A stretch of DNA of 64,000 nucleotides, from positions 224,742 through 288,741 of the forward strand of contig NZ_JAEIOS010000012.1 of assembly GCF_016342265.1 (NCBI RefSeq). The letters are read 5' to 3'. Below, piece after piece: positions 27,893 through 37,500 of this stretch (position 1 is its first letter; every line of letters starts with the position of its first letter). The notes under the pieces were generated by a model, which was not told the origin of the DNA, did not search any database, and saw only the letters and a list, made by a program, of their open reading frames with translations. A program made the position numbers and the translations under genes. The DNA is from Corynebacterium meridianum (GTDB lineage: Bacteria > Actinomycetota > Actinomycetes > Mycobacteriales > Mycobacteriaceae).

Positions 27893-29113
27893 CTATACCT
27901 CGATCTGCCCAGTCACAGCAGCCGTAATCAACGCTGAACGACGTTCTTGCAACAAACCAACAGCTCGTTCAATAGTTGCCTTGGCATCAGCGAGTGCCGC
28001 CGCACTTGCGTCAAGTTCAGCAACAATCCTTTGCTGTTCTTTCCCCTCAGGTAGCGATAGTGGAATCTGCCCAAAGGTCTGCCAGTTTCGGAAATCAACG
28101 GCACGTTGACGGACGCTCGATGCTTGGGTAGCTAAGAAGCCGCTATGCCCCAAGTATCGAAGCGAGTAGGCGATGAAACGAAGATCGTCTTCCGAGTCAC
28201 GGGGTCGGCAGACGTGGTAGACAGGCGTCGACTGCCCATCGCTGTCTGAGATTCCAACCGCTCCCGCGAAACCATCAAGGCCATGAAACACTAAGTCGCC
28301 CGCTGCAACCCCTTGGTATCCAGCCTCCGTCTCGGAGAAAGTGAACCCTTCTTCACGACGGTTTGAACGCAGCGTCACCTCACCATCACGAAAAGCAGTG
28401 ACGACGCCAGAGCCCTTGAGCACTGGTCGGTACTGCTTCACAAGCAAACGCTTCAACGGACGTGTCTTTACAGGTGTGAACTCCACAAATGCCGCGTGCC
28501 AACGAGCCTCATTGCGAAGATCAAGCAAGGCGAAGAGCTGACGTTGCTTGGCGATCAGGTGGTCGATCTTTGCGGTTTCCGCATCGAGGAACCGAACAAT
28601 TCGCTGCTGTAGAGTTCGGGGCGGAACTAAAATAACTGCTTGCTTTATGAGGGGTTGGTTAATGGAGAATACCTTGACCCCCATTGCAGATCGCTGGATC
28701 TGGTCGCGCCATGCATCTGAAAGGTAGAGGTATGAAAAGTACTTGTGACGAAAGCGGTCATGGGGGCGAGCCACCAATGTGTGGTAGCCGGGGTACACCT
28801 CCTCGTCACGGTCAAATCTCAAAAAAGCGCCAACCCCGATACGATCCTCAGAGGTGTCGGCAAATACCAAGTCCCCTTGTTTCAACGGTCGAACACCACC
28901 TAAGTCAAAGCCTGCAGGGGCATAGCGAATTAGCTCAGGGGTAGTGGTCACTCCAAGGTTGTTCTTGGCGTGAATCTGCCCATAGTTGATAATCCTAATT
29001 CCACTGTCAACCAGCTCCCCCTTGGTGATAGATATCCCCTTGTTGAAACTATGCACAGCGCCAAACGGAACTGTTTCCCAGCGAGTGGGGAACTTCGACG
29101 GAGAAATCGTCAT
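27893..29113 (-). CDS. hsdS: Type I restriction-modification specificity subunit HsdS
   Basis: The 406-residue protein has two target-recognition domains separated by conserved helical spacers. The first spacer includes RTLQQRIVRFLDAETAKID (about 165-185) and the second has KEQQRIVAELDASAAALAD near the C-terminus. HsdS determines the bipartite DNA target; the TRD sequences do not let me predict it. The ATG overlaps the stop of hsdM (ATGA), as is usual for coupled translation. Confidence 0.93.
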   Translation of the reverse strand: MTISPSKFPTRWETVPFGAVHSFNKGISITKGELVDSGIRIINYGQIHAKNNLGVTTTPELIRYAPAGFDLGGVRPLKQGDLVFADTSEDRIGVGAFLRFDRDEEVYPGYHTLVARPHDRFRHKYFSYLYLSDAWRDQIQRSAMGVKVFSINQPLIKQAVILVPPRTLQQRIVRFLDAETAKIDHLIAKQRQLFALLDLRNEARWHAAFVEFTPVKTRPLKRLLVKQYRPVLKGSGVVTAFRDGEVTLRSNRREEGFTFSETEAGYQGVAAGDLVFHGLDGFAGAVGISDSDGQSTPVYHVCRPRDSEDDLRFIAYSLRYLGHSGFLATQASSVRQRAVDFRNWQTFGQIPLSLPEGKEQQRIVAELDASAAALADAKATIERAVGLLQERRSALITAAVTGQIEV

Positions 29114-30891
29114 TCGATCACCTCGTTGAGTAGGGCGAGAATTTCTTGGGTGACTTGCTGGAGTTCGGCGTCGATGTCTTCGAGGGGTCGGGGTGGCTGG
29201 TAGCGGTAGAAGTAGCGGGTGAAGGGGATCTCGTATCCGATCTTGGTCTTCTTCTTATCGACCCAGGCGTCGGGTACATAGGGTTTCACCTCGGTATCGA
29301 AGTATGATTGGATGGTCTCCTCGCGGCCTGCGTCTGCGTGATTGTTGCCGTTGTAGGTGAAGGGGACGCGTTCGGTATCCCGCAGGCTGGTGTCTGCTTT
29401 TTGCTTACCGCGGGTGTTCGTTATGATCTCGCCGTCGTCATCACGCTGCGGACGTTCGACGGTGATCTGCCAGTAGGCGAACTCCTCGATTGGGACAATC
29501 TTGCAGTGTTCAGTCTCGACGTAGTCGGCGTATAGCTGCACGATCGTGGCGCGGTTGGCCTCGGTAAGCTCACGTCCCTTGTCGCCGAGTTTTTTGCGCA
29601 TCTTGGCGTAGAACTCGGTGCCGTCGATTAGTTGCACCTTGCCTTGGCGATCTTCGGGCTTGTTATTGTCGACCACCCAGATGTAGGTGGCGATGCCTGT
29701 GTTGTAGAACATGTCTGTCGGCAGTGCCACGATCGCGTCGACGAGATCATGTTCGAGGAGCCACTTGCGGATGTTCGATGGGCCGGATTCTGCTGCACCG
29801 TTGAAGAGGGGCGAGCCGTTCATAACTATGCCGCCACGGCCGCCGCCCTTGATCTTGGGACGGAGCTTGCTCACGACGTGCTGGAGGAACAGCATCTGCC
29901 CGTCGCTCACAGCAGGCACATTTTGTTTGGGCTTGTCACCACCAGCGTAGAAACGTGAGGCGCTACCAAGCTCTTTCAGTTCGTCCATGACGGCTGGTTG
30001 ACTGCCCTTCCAGTCGTCACCGTACGGTGGGTTCGACATGCAGTAGTCAAAAGTTTGTCCGGCAAATTTGTCGTCTGCGAGTGTGTCTCCCAACTGGATA
30101 TTGCTCGGGTCGTACCCCTTAATGAGTAGATCAGATTTACAAACAGCGTAGGACTGGTCGTTGATTTCCTGACCATATAGACGCAGCTGGGCTTGAGGGT
30201 TCAGCCCCGGTTTGTCTGGAGTGCCGATGAGGTGCTCTTCTGTGATGGAGAGCATGCCGCCTGTGCCTACTGTGGGATCATAAATAGACCTGATCGTGCC
30301 TGGAACGCTGAGTGCATGATTATCTCCAGCAAGCACGAGGTCAACGAGGAGTCGGATGGCGTCGCGTGGGGTGAAGTGCTCACCGGGTGCTTCGTTGGAT
30401 GACTCGTTGAATGTCCGGATAAGGTACTCGTAGAGATCGCCCATCTCGGCATTGGTGACCGTCTTGGGGTGTAGGTCGATATTGGCGAAGCGTTCTACCA
30501 CGATGTAAAGGATGTTTTTCTCCGTCATCGTGCTGATTTCGTCGGCAAGCTTGAACCGTTCGAAAACGTCCATGTTATCGGAGAACCCGTTGACATACTG
30601 CTTCAGGTTCGCTTCCAGCCCTTTCGGGTCTCCGAGCAGGCTTCTCAACGTCCATGGGCTTGTGTTGTAGAACGACAGCCCGGTGGCCCGCTGAATCTGC
30701 GCAGCAAGCAGGTCAGGGTGGTTGCTGAAGCGCTTCACCAGGGGCTTGATAGTGGCTTGGTGGTCAGCTAGGACGCAGTCGAGCCGCCGCAGGATCGTCA
30801 TGGGCAGGATGACGTTGCCGTACTGGCTGGCCTTGTACGGGCCGCGCAATACATCGGCAGTACCCCAGATGAATGATCCGAGTTGGCTCAT
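29110..30891 (-). CDS. hsdM: Type I restriction-modification methyltransferase HsdM
   Basis: The 593-residue protein starts MSQLGSFIWGTADVLRG, the normal N-terminus of this family. The AdoMet-binding motif I is YDPTVGTGGML (about 205) and the catalytic motif IV is NPPYGDDW (about 287), so it should make N6-methyladenine. A specificity-subunit-binding helical C-terminus follows. The start at 30891 is chosen from homology. The frame continues upstream into a remnant HTH gene without a stop until codon TAA at 31050-31048. Confidence 0.93.
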   Translation of the reverse strand: MSQLGSFIWGTADVLRGPYKASQYGNVILPMTILRRLDCVLADHQATIKPLVKRFSNHPDLLAAQIQRATGLSFYNTSPWTLRSLLGDPKGLEANLKQYVNGFSDNMDVFERFKLADEISTMTEKNILYIVVERFANIDLHPKTVTNAEMGDLYEYLIRTFNESSNEAPGEHFTPRDAIRLLVDLVLAGDNHALSVPGTIRSIYDPTVGTGGMLSITEEHLIGTPDKPGLNPQAQLRLYGQEINDQSYAVCKSDLLIKGYDPSNIQLGDTLADDKFAGQTFDYCMSNPPYGDDWKGSQPAVMDELKELGSASRFYAGGDKPKQNVPAVSDGQMLFLQHVVSKLRPKIKGGGRGGIVMNGSPLFNGAAESGPSNIRKWLLEHDLVDAIVALPTDMFYNTGIATYIWVVDNNKPEDRQGKVQLIDGTEFYAKMRKKLGDKGRELTEANRATIVQLYADYVETEHCKIVPIEEFAYWQITVERPQRDDDGEIITNTRGKQKADTSLRDTERVPFTYNGNNHADAGREETIQSYFDTEVKPYVPDAWVDKKKTKIGYEIPFTRYFYRYQPPRPLEDIDAELQQVTQEILALLNEVIE

Positions 30892-31116
30892 GCGTCTTCT
30901 TCTTTCGTTTTCACTAGCAGGTATTCTTTCAACAATGTCGGTTATCTGACAACTAAGTGCTCCGCAAATTCGAGCGAGGACTTGTGCACTCACGGTTTGG
31001 TCTCGGCCCATTTTAGCTGTCGAGAGGCCGGTGACCTTACAGAGGGTTTATTTTGTCATGTTTTCGTCGAGGAATATTTTCCATATCGGATCATAGCCGA
31101 CCATGGGTGTTGTCAT
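30892..31116 (-). pseudogene. YozG-like XRE helix-turn-helix regulator with premature stop, in frame with hsdM
   Basis: From an ATG at 31116 behind AGGAAGG the frame reads MTTPMVGYDPIWKIFLDE, then NMTK and TAA at 31050-31048. The same frame resumes with TLCKVTGLSTAKMGRDQTVS and AQVLARICGALSCQITDIVE. Together this is a complete small Cro/C1-type HTH protein of the YozG kind, interrupted only by one ochre codon where relatives have Lys, Thr or Asp. No stop separates the HTH end from hsdM, so without the ochre codon an HTH-HsdM fusion would be read. Such regulators often control R-M genes. It is likely inactive unless the stop is read through or translation restarts. Confidence 0.65.
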
Positions 31117-31127
31117 TGGGAGCCTTC

Positions 31128-31253
31128 CTACTTTGCCACCCCGATGACGCCTTTCAGCGAGCCGTAGCGGCCTTCCTCGGTGTCCTTGTTGTATTCGATG
31201 AGGGGCCAAAGGAGACTGTGATCGACGCCGGAAACCTTGTAGGTGTTCTCCAC
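31128..31253 (-). CDS. Short 41-residue reading frame upstream of the HTH gene, possible gene tail
   Basis: From a GTG at 31253 the frame encodes VENTYKVSGVDHSLLWPL and ends GSLKGVIGVAK just before the ribosome binding site of the HTH gene. The codon use looks coding, but no Shine-Dalgarno precedes the GTG. It may be the C-terminal end of a gene cut off by the neighbouring insertion sequence relic. I do not recognise the family. Confidence 0.35.
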   Translation of the reverse strand: MENTYKVSGVDHSLLWPLIEYNKDTEEGRYGSLKGVIGVAK

Positions 31254-31349
31254 GGGACTGCTGGACGGGTAGGCGGCAGGTTGTAGTCACGCCACGAGTA
31301 CTACGGACGTGTTCATAACCGTCTCAAACCCGATGGGTGACAAACGGCC

Positions 31350-32356
31350 TAGACGGCTCTGATGGAGTTGTCACCACTCGACCCGAGCCGGCCCATGCAC
31401 CTAACCACGCGATAACAGGTGAGAACACGCCGGAGCTTCCGGTTTTGGAACTGGCTGCCTCTATCGCTGTGAACTACACAGACGGCGACGCTGCTTCGGA
31501 TCAAGACGGCGTTATCGAGGACCCGGACAGTAGGTGGAGACTTTACCCTCGAGTGGATTGAGTATCCCACGATCCGACCCGAATAGATATCCCTTGATCA
31601 CACAAAGTTGAGCTGGCCCTCGGTGGTCTTGTGTTCGGTGATGCCTGTCCGCCACAGCCTGTTCGGCGTGTCCACAGCGAACACACACATGGTCCGGACC
31701 ATGTTCGCCTACGACGGCGCAGAAGTCGTCGTGCACTGGTGGGGACCGGCCCTGCAGGCCGTGTGCTCCGTCTATGCGTCGCGAACACGCTGAACCAGCC
31801 GCTGCTGGATGCGATCGGCCACGCGGCCTGGTCGGACATCGCCTCACCGTTATCGCGGGTCTCGTCGGCGAGTGGCTGATGCCCGAACTCGGGGTCGTCC
31901 CGGTGGGTGTCGAACACCGCGTTCGTGCACTACGCCTCCACCATCTCGTTTGGGGTATGGGGCTTGGCCAGCCACCGGTAGTAGGGCTGGCGGGAGAGTT
32001 TGAGCAACCGAGACCTCCACCGTCAGAGGGATCCCTGCAGCGGCAAGCTCGCTCACCTGCCGGGAATCTTGTCCCGGCAGGTTCGCCTGGGACAGATACC
32101 CCGCCGCCCGATGCTAAACCTCGTTGTTCTGCTCGAGTATCCGGATCTGCTTGCGGGCTTTGCGCTGCTTGGCCGCGTCGATCCGAGTCTGTCTGGGCTT
32201 GGTGCCCTCGTCGATGTCGACACGACGCATCTACTTCTGCAGTGGCATCAGGTGAACACCGAAATCTCCCACGATCTGCCCGATCATCACTCCCGGCTTG
32301 TGGTTCCTCGCCACGTGCACAACGTTGTCACAGAAACTCACTCGGATAACGCTACA
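31350..32356 (-). mobile_element. IS3-family insertion sequence relic (orfA and orfB fragments)
   Basis: Read on the minus strand from the high end, orfA shows RYPSEF, then VARNHKPGVMIGQIVGDFGV, a TAG where the family has Trp, MRRVDIDEGTKPRQTR and the coiled helix KQIRILEQNNEV. orfB shows MSELAAAGIPLTVEVS, then FDTHRDDPEFGHQPLADE, MSDQAAWPI, PPVHDDFCAVV, MGYSIHSRVKS and the DDE-core segment VVHSDRGSQFQNRK. The core ends at MGRLGSSGDNS (about 31,365), so the catalytic Glu region is missing. Several stops and frameshifts make it inactive. No terminal inverted repeats or target duplication could be identified. Confidence 0.8.
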
Positions 32357-32499
32357 GCAACATCCTCCAGGGCCCAGTCCGCGGGCAAACCAGACCAGAT
32401 GCCGACTACCCGTGCAGCAGACCCCCGGCCTGCGCCGCGTGGGCCGGTGTCGTCGTCATCCTCCTTTCCGCGACCGTCTTCGGTGGTCCGGCTCTCCTC

Positions 32500-32772
32500 G
32501 TGGCACCGGTGATCCTCATCGTGCTGGCGGTACGGGCTGCGCGGAGGGGTGCCGGTGCCCTGGAGTGGACGGCGGTCGCCTCGACCGGGGTGTTCCTCGC
32601 GTCACTCGGCTATCTGGCGGCTGCCTTCTCCGTGGGGATCGACGCCGCGGATGCGGGTCTGCCCGTGCCGTGGTGGACCGATCATGTCGTCGCCGGTCTC
32701 ATCATGGTGGCTGTGTCCCTGGTTGCCGCGGTCGCGTTCTTCTCCGCGGTATGGGCGCGGGCGGCGGACTGA
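32500..32772 (+). CDS. Small multi-pass membrane protein, probably 5'-truncated
   Basis: From GTG 32500 the frame gives 90 residues with three TM segments (about 2-10 continuing from upstream, 25-45 and 62-86). The same frame is open back to 32350, next to the IS3 relic. That upstream part encodes more hydrophobic sequence (AGVVVILLSATVFGGP), which suggests the true gene began further upstream and lost its 5' end to the insertion. No start codon is available in the upstream part. The family is not recognised. Confidence 0.45.
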   Translation: MAPVILIVLAVRAARRGAGALEWTAVASTGVFLASLGYLAAAFSVGIDAADAGLPVPWWTDHVVAGLIMVAVSLVAAVAFFSAVWARAAD

Positions 32773-33031
32773 CCGCGGGTATTCGGGGAAGCCGAAACTG
32801 TCCGGAAATCCCCAGGTTAAATCCAGGTAACGCTGTTGCCTGCGGCTGTTTCGCGCGTCATCTGGCACAAGTCTGGCTGGAGGGCACCGGATAGTGGGTG
32901 CCCCTGTGTCGGTGGTCCGGAAAACGGGAGAATCTGTGGCAGTATGGACCTGTTGCCGAATCTTCTCCGGCCCCGTTTTCCCGGGTGTCCGAGAGCCCAC
33001 TTCCGTTCATGTGAAAGCAGTCAGCGTCTTC

Positions 33032-34231
33032 ATGCCCAACCTGGTCAAACTCCGCCGTGTTCTTCCTGTCACCGTCATCGGGATGGGGTTGCTTCTCGGG
33101 GCGCCGCAGGCGTCCGCCGCGGAGACGGACCCGGTGACGGAGTTCAACGGGCAGGTCACTTCGGTGGTTGGGCAGATCCAGTCCGACATCGACCGGGCCT
33201 TCGACGGTGCGCTCCGGGCCGGCACCGGGATCGGCGCCGCGGAGACCGCACAGCGTCTCAATGAGGCGGCCATCGGCAGTGGGCTCGGCCAGATCATCCC
33301 CGACAACGTCATCGAGGCCGCCGCCGCAGCCGCACCGGTGACCGCCACAGGTACACCGGCCTCACCGGCGACTGCAGCGTACGCGGATCCGATCCAGCCG
33401 GCCGGTACCGTCGCCACCACGGGTGAGGTCGTCGACACGTTCGACGCGTCCCGACGTGGGCCGAACTACCACTGGCGTTCCGATGTCCTCTCGCAGCTCA
33501 TGGCCGGTCGGCCGGGGCCGGTGCTCAACCGCGTGACGGGGAGCTGGTTCGACGGCCCGGACATCCCGGACGAATCATTCGCCGCGCAGCGTGAGGGCAA
33601 GTCACTTTTCGGCCCGGGAACCCCGGTGTTCATCGGTCCGAAGACCCTGTGCACCCTCGGCGTCGCGGGCTATGACGCGGAGGGGCGGGCCGTGGGGATC
33701 ACGGCCGGTCACTGCGGCAAGCCGGGCGAGATGGTCATCTCCGCCGATTCGTGGCCTGTCGGCCCGGCGGGCAAGGTCGTCGCCTCGAGCAGGAACTACG
33801 ACTACTCGGTCATCGAATTCAACGACCGGGCGGCACTCACCCGCAGCTACAACGGGGTTACCGTCAACTCCGTGGGTGGTTCGCCGGTCAACGGCGAGAC
33901 ACTGTGCAAACAGGGCGTCGCAACCGGCCACACCTGTGGTACCTCCTGGATCAGTGAGAAGCGCGTGAACTTCTCGCAGGTCTGCGCCATGCGCGGTGAT
34001 TCCGGTGCCCCGCTGATGGCGGGCGACCGCCTCGTCGGTGTCGTCTCCGGTGGGGTGATCCCGGATCACAACCTGTCCTGCCGGACCCCGCTCCAGGGCC
34101 CGTTCTTCATGCCGACCGCGAGCCCCACGATCGACGCGATCACCGACAATCTCGATGCCAGGGGAGCGGAGGGTGCGGGTTTCGTGCTTCCTCCGGAAGG
34201 CGGGCCGTTCGCGGTCGCCCGAAGCCACTGA
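33032..34231 (+). CDS. Secreted chymotrypsin-like (S1) serine protease with propeptide
   Basis: The 399-residue protein has a signal peptide ending near APQASA-AE (about residue 30). A propeptide-like Ala-rich region (31-190) precedes an S1 domain. The triad is His227 in GITAGHCGK, Asp257 in RNYDYSVIEF and Ser324 in MRGDSGAPL. Six cysteines fit three disulfides (207-228, 292-302, 318-350). The ATG at 33032 starts a classical n-region, MPNLVKLRRV; a GTG at 33011 would add seven residues and is the alternative. It lies just before the giant repeat protein and a terminator separates them. Substrates are unknown. Confidence 0.85.
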   Translation: MPNLVKLRRVLPVTVIGMGLLLGAPQASAAETDPVTEFNGQVTSVVGQIQSDIDRAFDGALRAGTGIGAAETAQRLNEAAIGSGLGQIIPDNVIEAAAAAAPVTATGTPASPATAAYADPIQPAGTVATTGEVVDTFDASRRGPNYHWRSDVLSQLMAGRPGPVLNRVTGSWFDGPDIPDESFAAQREGKSLFGPGTPVFIGPKTLCTLGVAGYDAEGRAVGITAGHCGKPGEMVISADSWPVGPAGKVVASSRNYDYSVIEFNDRAALTRSYNGVTVNSVGGSPVNGETLCKQGVATGHTCGTSWISEKRVNFSQVCAMRGDSGAPLMAGDRLVGVVSGGVIPDHNLSCRTPLQGPFFMPTASPTIDAITDNLDARGAEGAGFVLPPEGGPFAVARSH

Positions 34232-34256
34232 GGTTGTTCCGACCATACGACTGATG

Positions 34257-34284
34257 CCGGTCCCCGAGAGGGGCCGGTTTTTTT
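34257..34284 (+). terminator. Intrinsic terminator after the serine protease
   Basis: CCGG and CCCC pair with GGGG and CCGG around a GAGA loop (one bulged T), followed by seven T residues. Confidence 0.85.
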
Positions 34285-34554
34285 ATGCCCGGACCCCGCA
34301 CCCGGACGTCTAGTGAAAAACAACCCCATCAAGGGGTAATAACACCCTGTGTAGAAATGGTGTGGGTCTCAGTTTAGGCGCCGGATAATGGTAATGAATG
34401 TCCAGTTCATTAGATGTTTATGCTGCTCATGGCCCTGTCGCTGTCTCCAATTTAGCTGAAATATGCCCGGATAAGGTGCCGGAAACCTGATAGCTTCGAG
34501 CCGCCGCCGTATCCGCCTCACTCCTTTCCGCAGTCATCCGCAGCGGGGAGGGGG
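34285..34554 (+). promoter_or_regulatory. AT-rich upstream region and Shine-Dalgarno of the surface protein gene
   Basis: The stretch is clearly more AT-rich than its surroundings, as expected of a strong promoter region, but no single -35/-10 pair stands out. GGGGAGGGGG at 34545-34554 with a GGAGG core lies eight bases before the GTG at 34560. This decides the start against the downstream ATG at 34599. Confidence 0.5.
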
Positions 34555-34559
34555 ACGCG

Positions 34560-37500
34560 GTGGTCGCGGTCACCACCACCGAGGAACAGGACAACTCCAT
34601 GCGCACATCCCGACTGCTCCGCAGAATCCGGTCGAGCCGCTCCACCCGGGTCGCCTATATCGCCGCGGTCGCATCCGTGGCACTGGTCATGCCTCTTACC
34701 ACCGCCCCGATCACCGCCCCCCAGGTGGCGACCGCGGCGGAAGCCCCAGATGAGACGGACGCACACGACCGGGACTTCTCCACGATCGCGATCACCTACC
34801 CGGTGATCACCGGAACCCCGGGCGTGGTCGCGGAGTCCTTCCCCGACGTCTACGACGCCACGACCGGGCTTCCCGTCGGCACCTGGGGTTTGATGACGTT
34901 CCGCCTCGTCGACGACGTCCCGGGCCTTTCCGTGAACATCGACACCGGCAACGTCGTGTACGAGGCGCCGGAGGGTGCCGCACCCGGGCCGAACGACCCG
35001 GTGGACGTCGAGGTCACGTTCCTCGACGGCTCGACCCGCATCGTCCAGGTGCAGACAGCGGTGGGGCGGATGTCGGACCGTGGCGGATACACACTTGTAC
35101 CGGTCACGGTGGACAACGTGCTCACGGAGAGCGTTCCCGTGGAGCTGGAGTACGGGAGCAGCAACGACTACGAGGCGGCGCAGCTCATCGACTCCATCCT
35201 CCCGCAGGCGGGTGTCGATACCCCGGCGTGGGCCCGCATCCGGGATGATCGGGTGGAACTCGTGGTCACACCCGATGTCTACGACCGCACGCTCACGCTG
35301 CCGGTGACCATCACCTACCGGGACGGCAGCGCCACCGACGACGTCGCTGTCTGGCACGTCGGTACCGCGTCGGACATCACCCCGGTCATCCCGGATTCCC
35401 CGGTTGCGGCGGGCTCCCGCTCGGTGATTCCCGTCCGCTACGAGAAGAACGGATGGGCGATACCGGACAGCCTGCCCGTACCGGTCGAGATCACCGACGG
35501 CCCGGACTGGGTCACGGTGACGGACGGCTCGATCCTCGCCCTGCCCGGTGCCGGTGTCGCCCCCGGTGGGTACCGCGTACAGGTGTCGGTCGGGTTGCCT
35601 TCCGGCGACGTCCCGGTCGAGTTCACCATCCGGGTCACCCCATCCGACGGTGGCGGCATCGGGGACTACCACCTGGCCCCTGCCGGTGGGCGCGAGGTGA
35701 TCCCGGGACGGGAAGCCTCCGTGCCGCTTCCGCAACTCATGCGCGGGGAGGAACCAGTCGATGCCACGGGCTACACGTTCACCGTCTCCTCGGATGACGT
35801 CGATGCGGAGATAACCGAGGAAGAGCCGGGGAACAGGGTCATCCGTTTCACAGCGCCGAAGGCGGGGAGGGAGCAGATTCGCCTCGTTGTGACGGCGACC
35901 CCCGTCGTCGGTGACCACGAACCGGTGACTGTCCCTGTCCGGCTGGTCACCCGTCCCTACAACGGCCGGCACGACAACCACTACAACAACATTGTCGATG
36001 TGAAGCCGGGAGAGGGAGAAGTCAGTTCCCCCGTGCTCATCACCGACGATGACCGGGAGTACGGCACCGAGCCTGGGGAACTCACCTTCACCCTGGGACA
36101 GAACCCGCCCGCGGGGGCGTCGATCGCCGCGGACGGCACCGTGTCGGTCCCCCGGTCAGCGGTAGTGGAGGCGGAGATCCTGAAGGTTCCGGTGACCGTG
36201 ACCTACTTGGATGGTTCCACGGACCGGAATGTCGCTGTGTTCACCACCCTGGATTCCGGGGCGTTTGTCGATGCGGTTCTCGCGGCGGGCCCGCAGGGTA
36301 GCTACAGCATGCGGGACGTCTACCTCACCCCCGGCTCGGACCGGGACCTGACGCTGCGTGATCTGCTGTTCACCGACGCGGACTTCGGGGGAACGGTTGA
36401 GCGTTTCCCGGAGTTCACCGGCGTCGGCGGTTCCACCTGCACGATTACCGCGCCCGAGTCCCTGCCTGCGGGTGTGCATCTCGAGGAGGGCTTCGGATAC
36501 GCCAACTGTGATCGGGCGGTCCGCGTCGACGCCGACGTCCCGACGGGGACGAGCTTCACGGTGGAGGTCGCGGTGGAGATCGTGGACGCCGAGGGCGCTC
36601 GGCAGCAGCTCACCACCACCCAGACGGTGCGAATCGTGGACAACCCGGTTGACTATGAGCTGCCCGCCGACAACTACGAGACGGTACCGTCCGGTGCGGC
36701 GAGTACGTGGGACCTCGGCGGCGGGATACCGGCCGGCGATGTGACGCTCGTCGATGACGCATCCGGGAGGTTCACCCTCAGGGGGCAGGGGATCGTGTTC
36801 ACCCCGGAATCCGCTGATGCGGGAAAGACGTTTGCGACCACGGCGCGCATCCGGCGTGCCGACGGCACCGGTGGTGATGTCGCGTGGGTCGTCCGGGTGA
36901 GCGACAGCAGCGTCCTCACCCCGACCATCGACTACGGGGATCTGCGCGTCGTGCGGGGTGAAACCCGCACCTTCAGCCCATATGTCATCCCGCATCCCAG
37001 GGGGAGTGCTGGCCCGGTGGCTGCGACGTACCGGCTGTCCGACGGGGCCCCCGACTGGTTGAGCGTGGATCCGGGGACCGGTGTGATCACCGCCAAGGTG
37101 CCGGACGATGCCCCGGCCCGTGGTGTCCGGGCCCTCGTCGAGGTGAGCTTCGCGGGTGGCGGTACCACGAGTGCGCCGTTGAACGTTGAGGTGGTGAGCC
37201 TCGCCGGCTCACGCATCCACTACAACAGTGCGGACCTGCTCGCGGTGGGGCCGATCACGGTGGAACCGGAGACCGCATTCCTCCGCGTTGATCCGGTGTC
37301 CTTTGAACTCGTCACCCCGGAACCGGGAATCAGCATCGATGATTCCGGCGTGATCACCATCGACGACGGAATCATGGGCGCGGATGACTCCCGGAACATA
37401 GTGGTCACCGCAGTGTTCCGCGACGGTTCCCGGTACACCCAGAACGTCCACGTGACCACGACGTCGATGGCGGTGTCCTATGTGACGGTCTACGACTGGG

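Noticed and set aside
31774..32349. Plus-strand frame of 191 codons in the IS3 relic
   Set aside because: It is antisense to the transposase fragments and has no match to known families.
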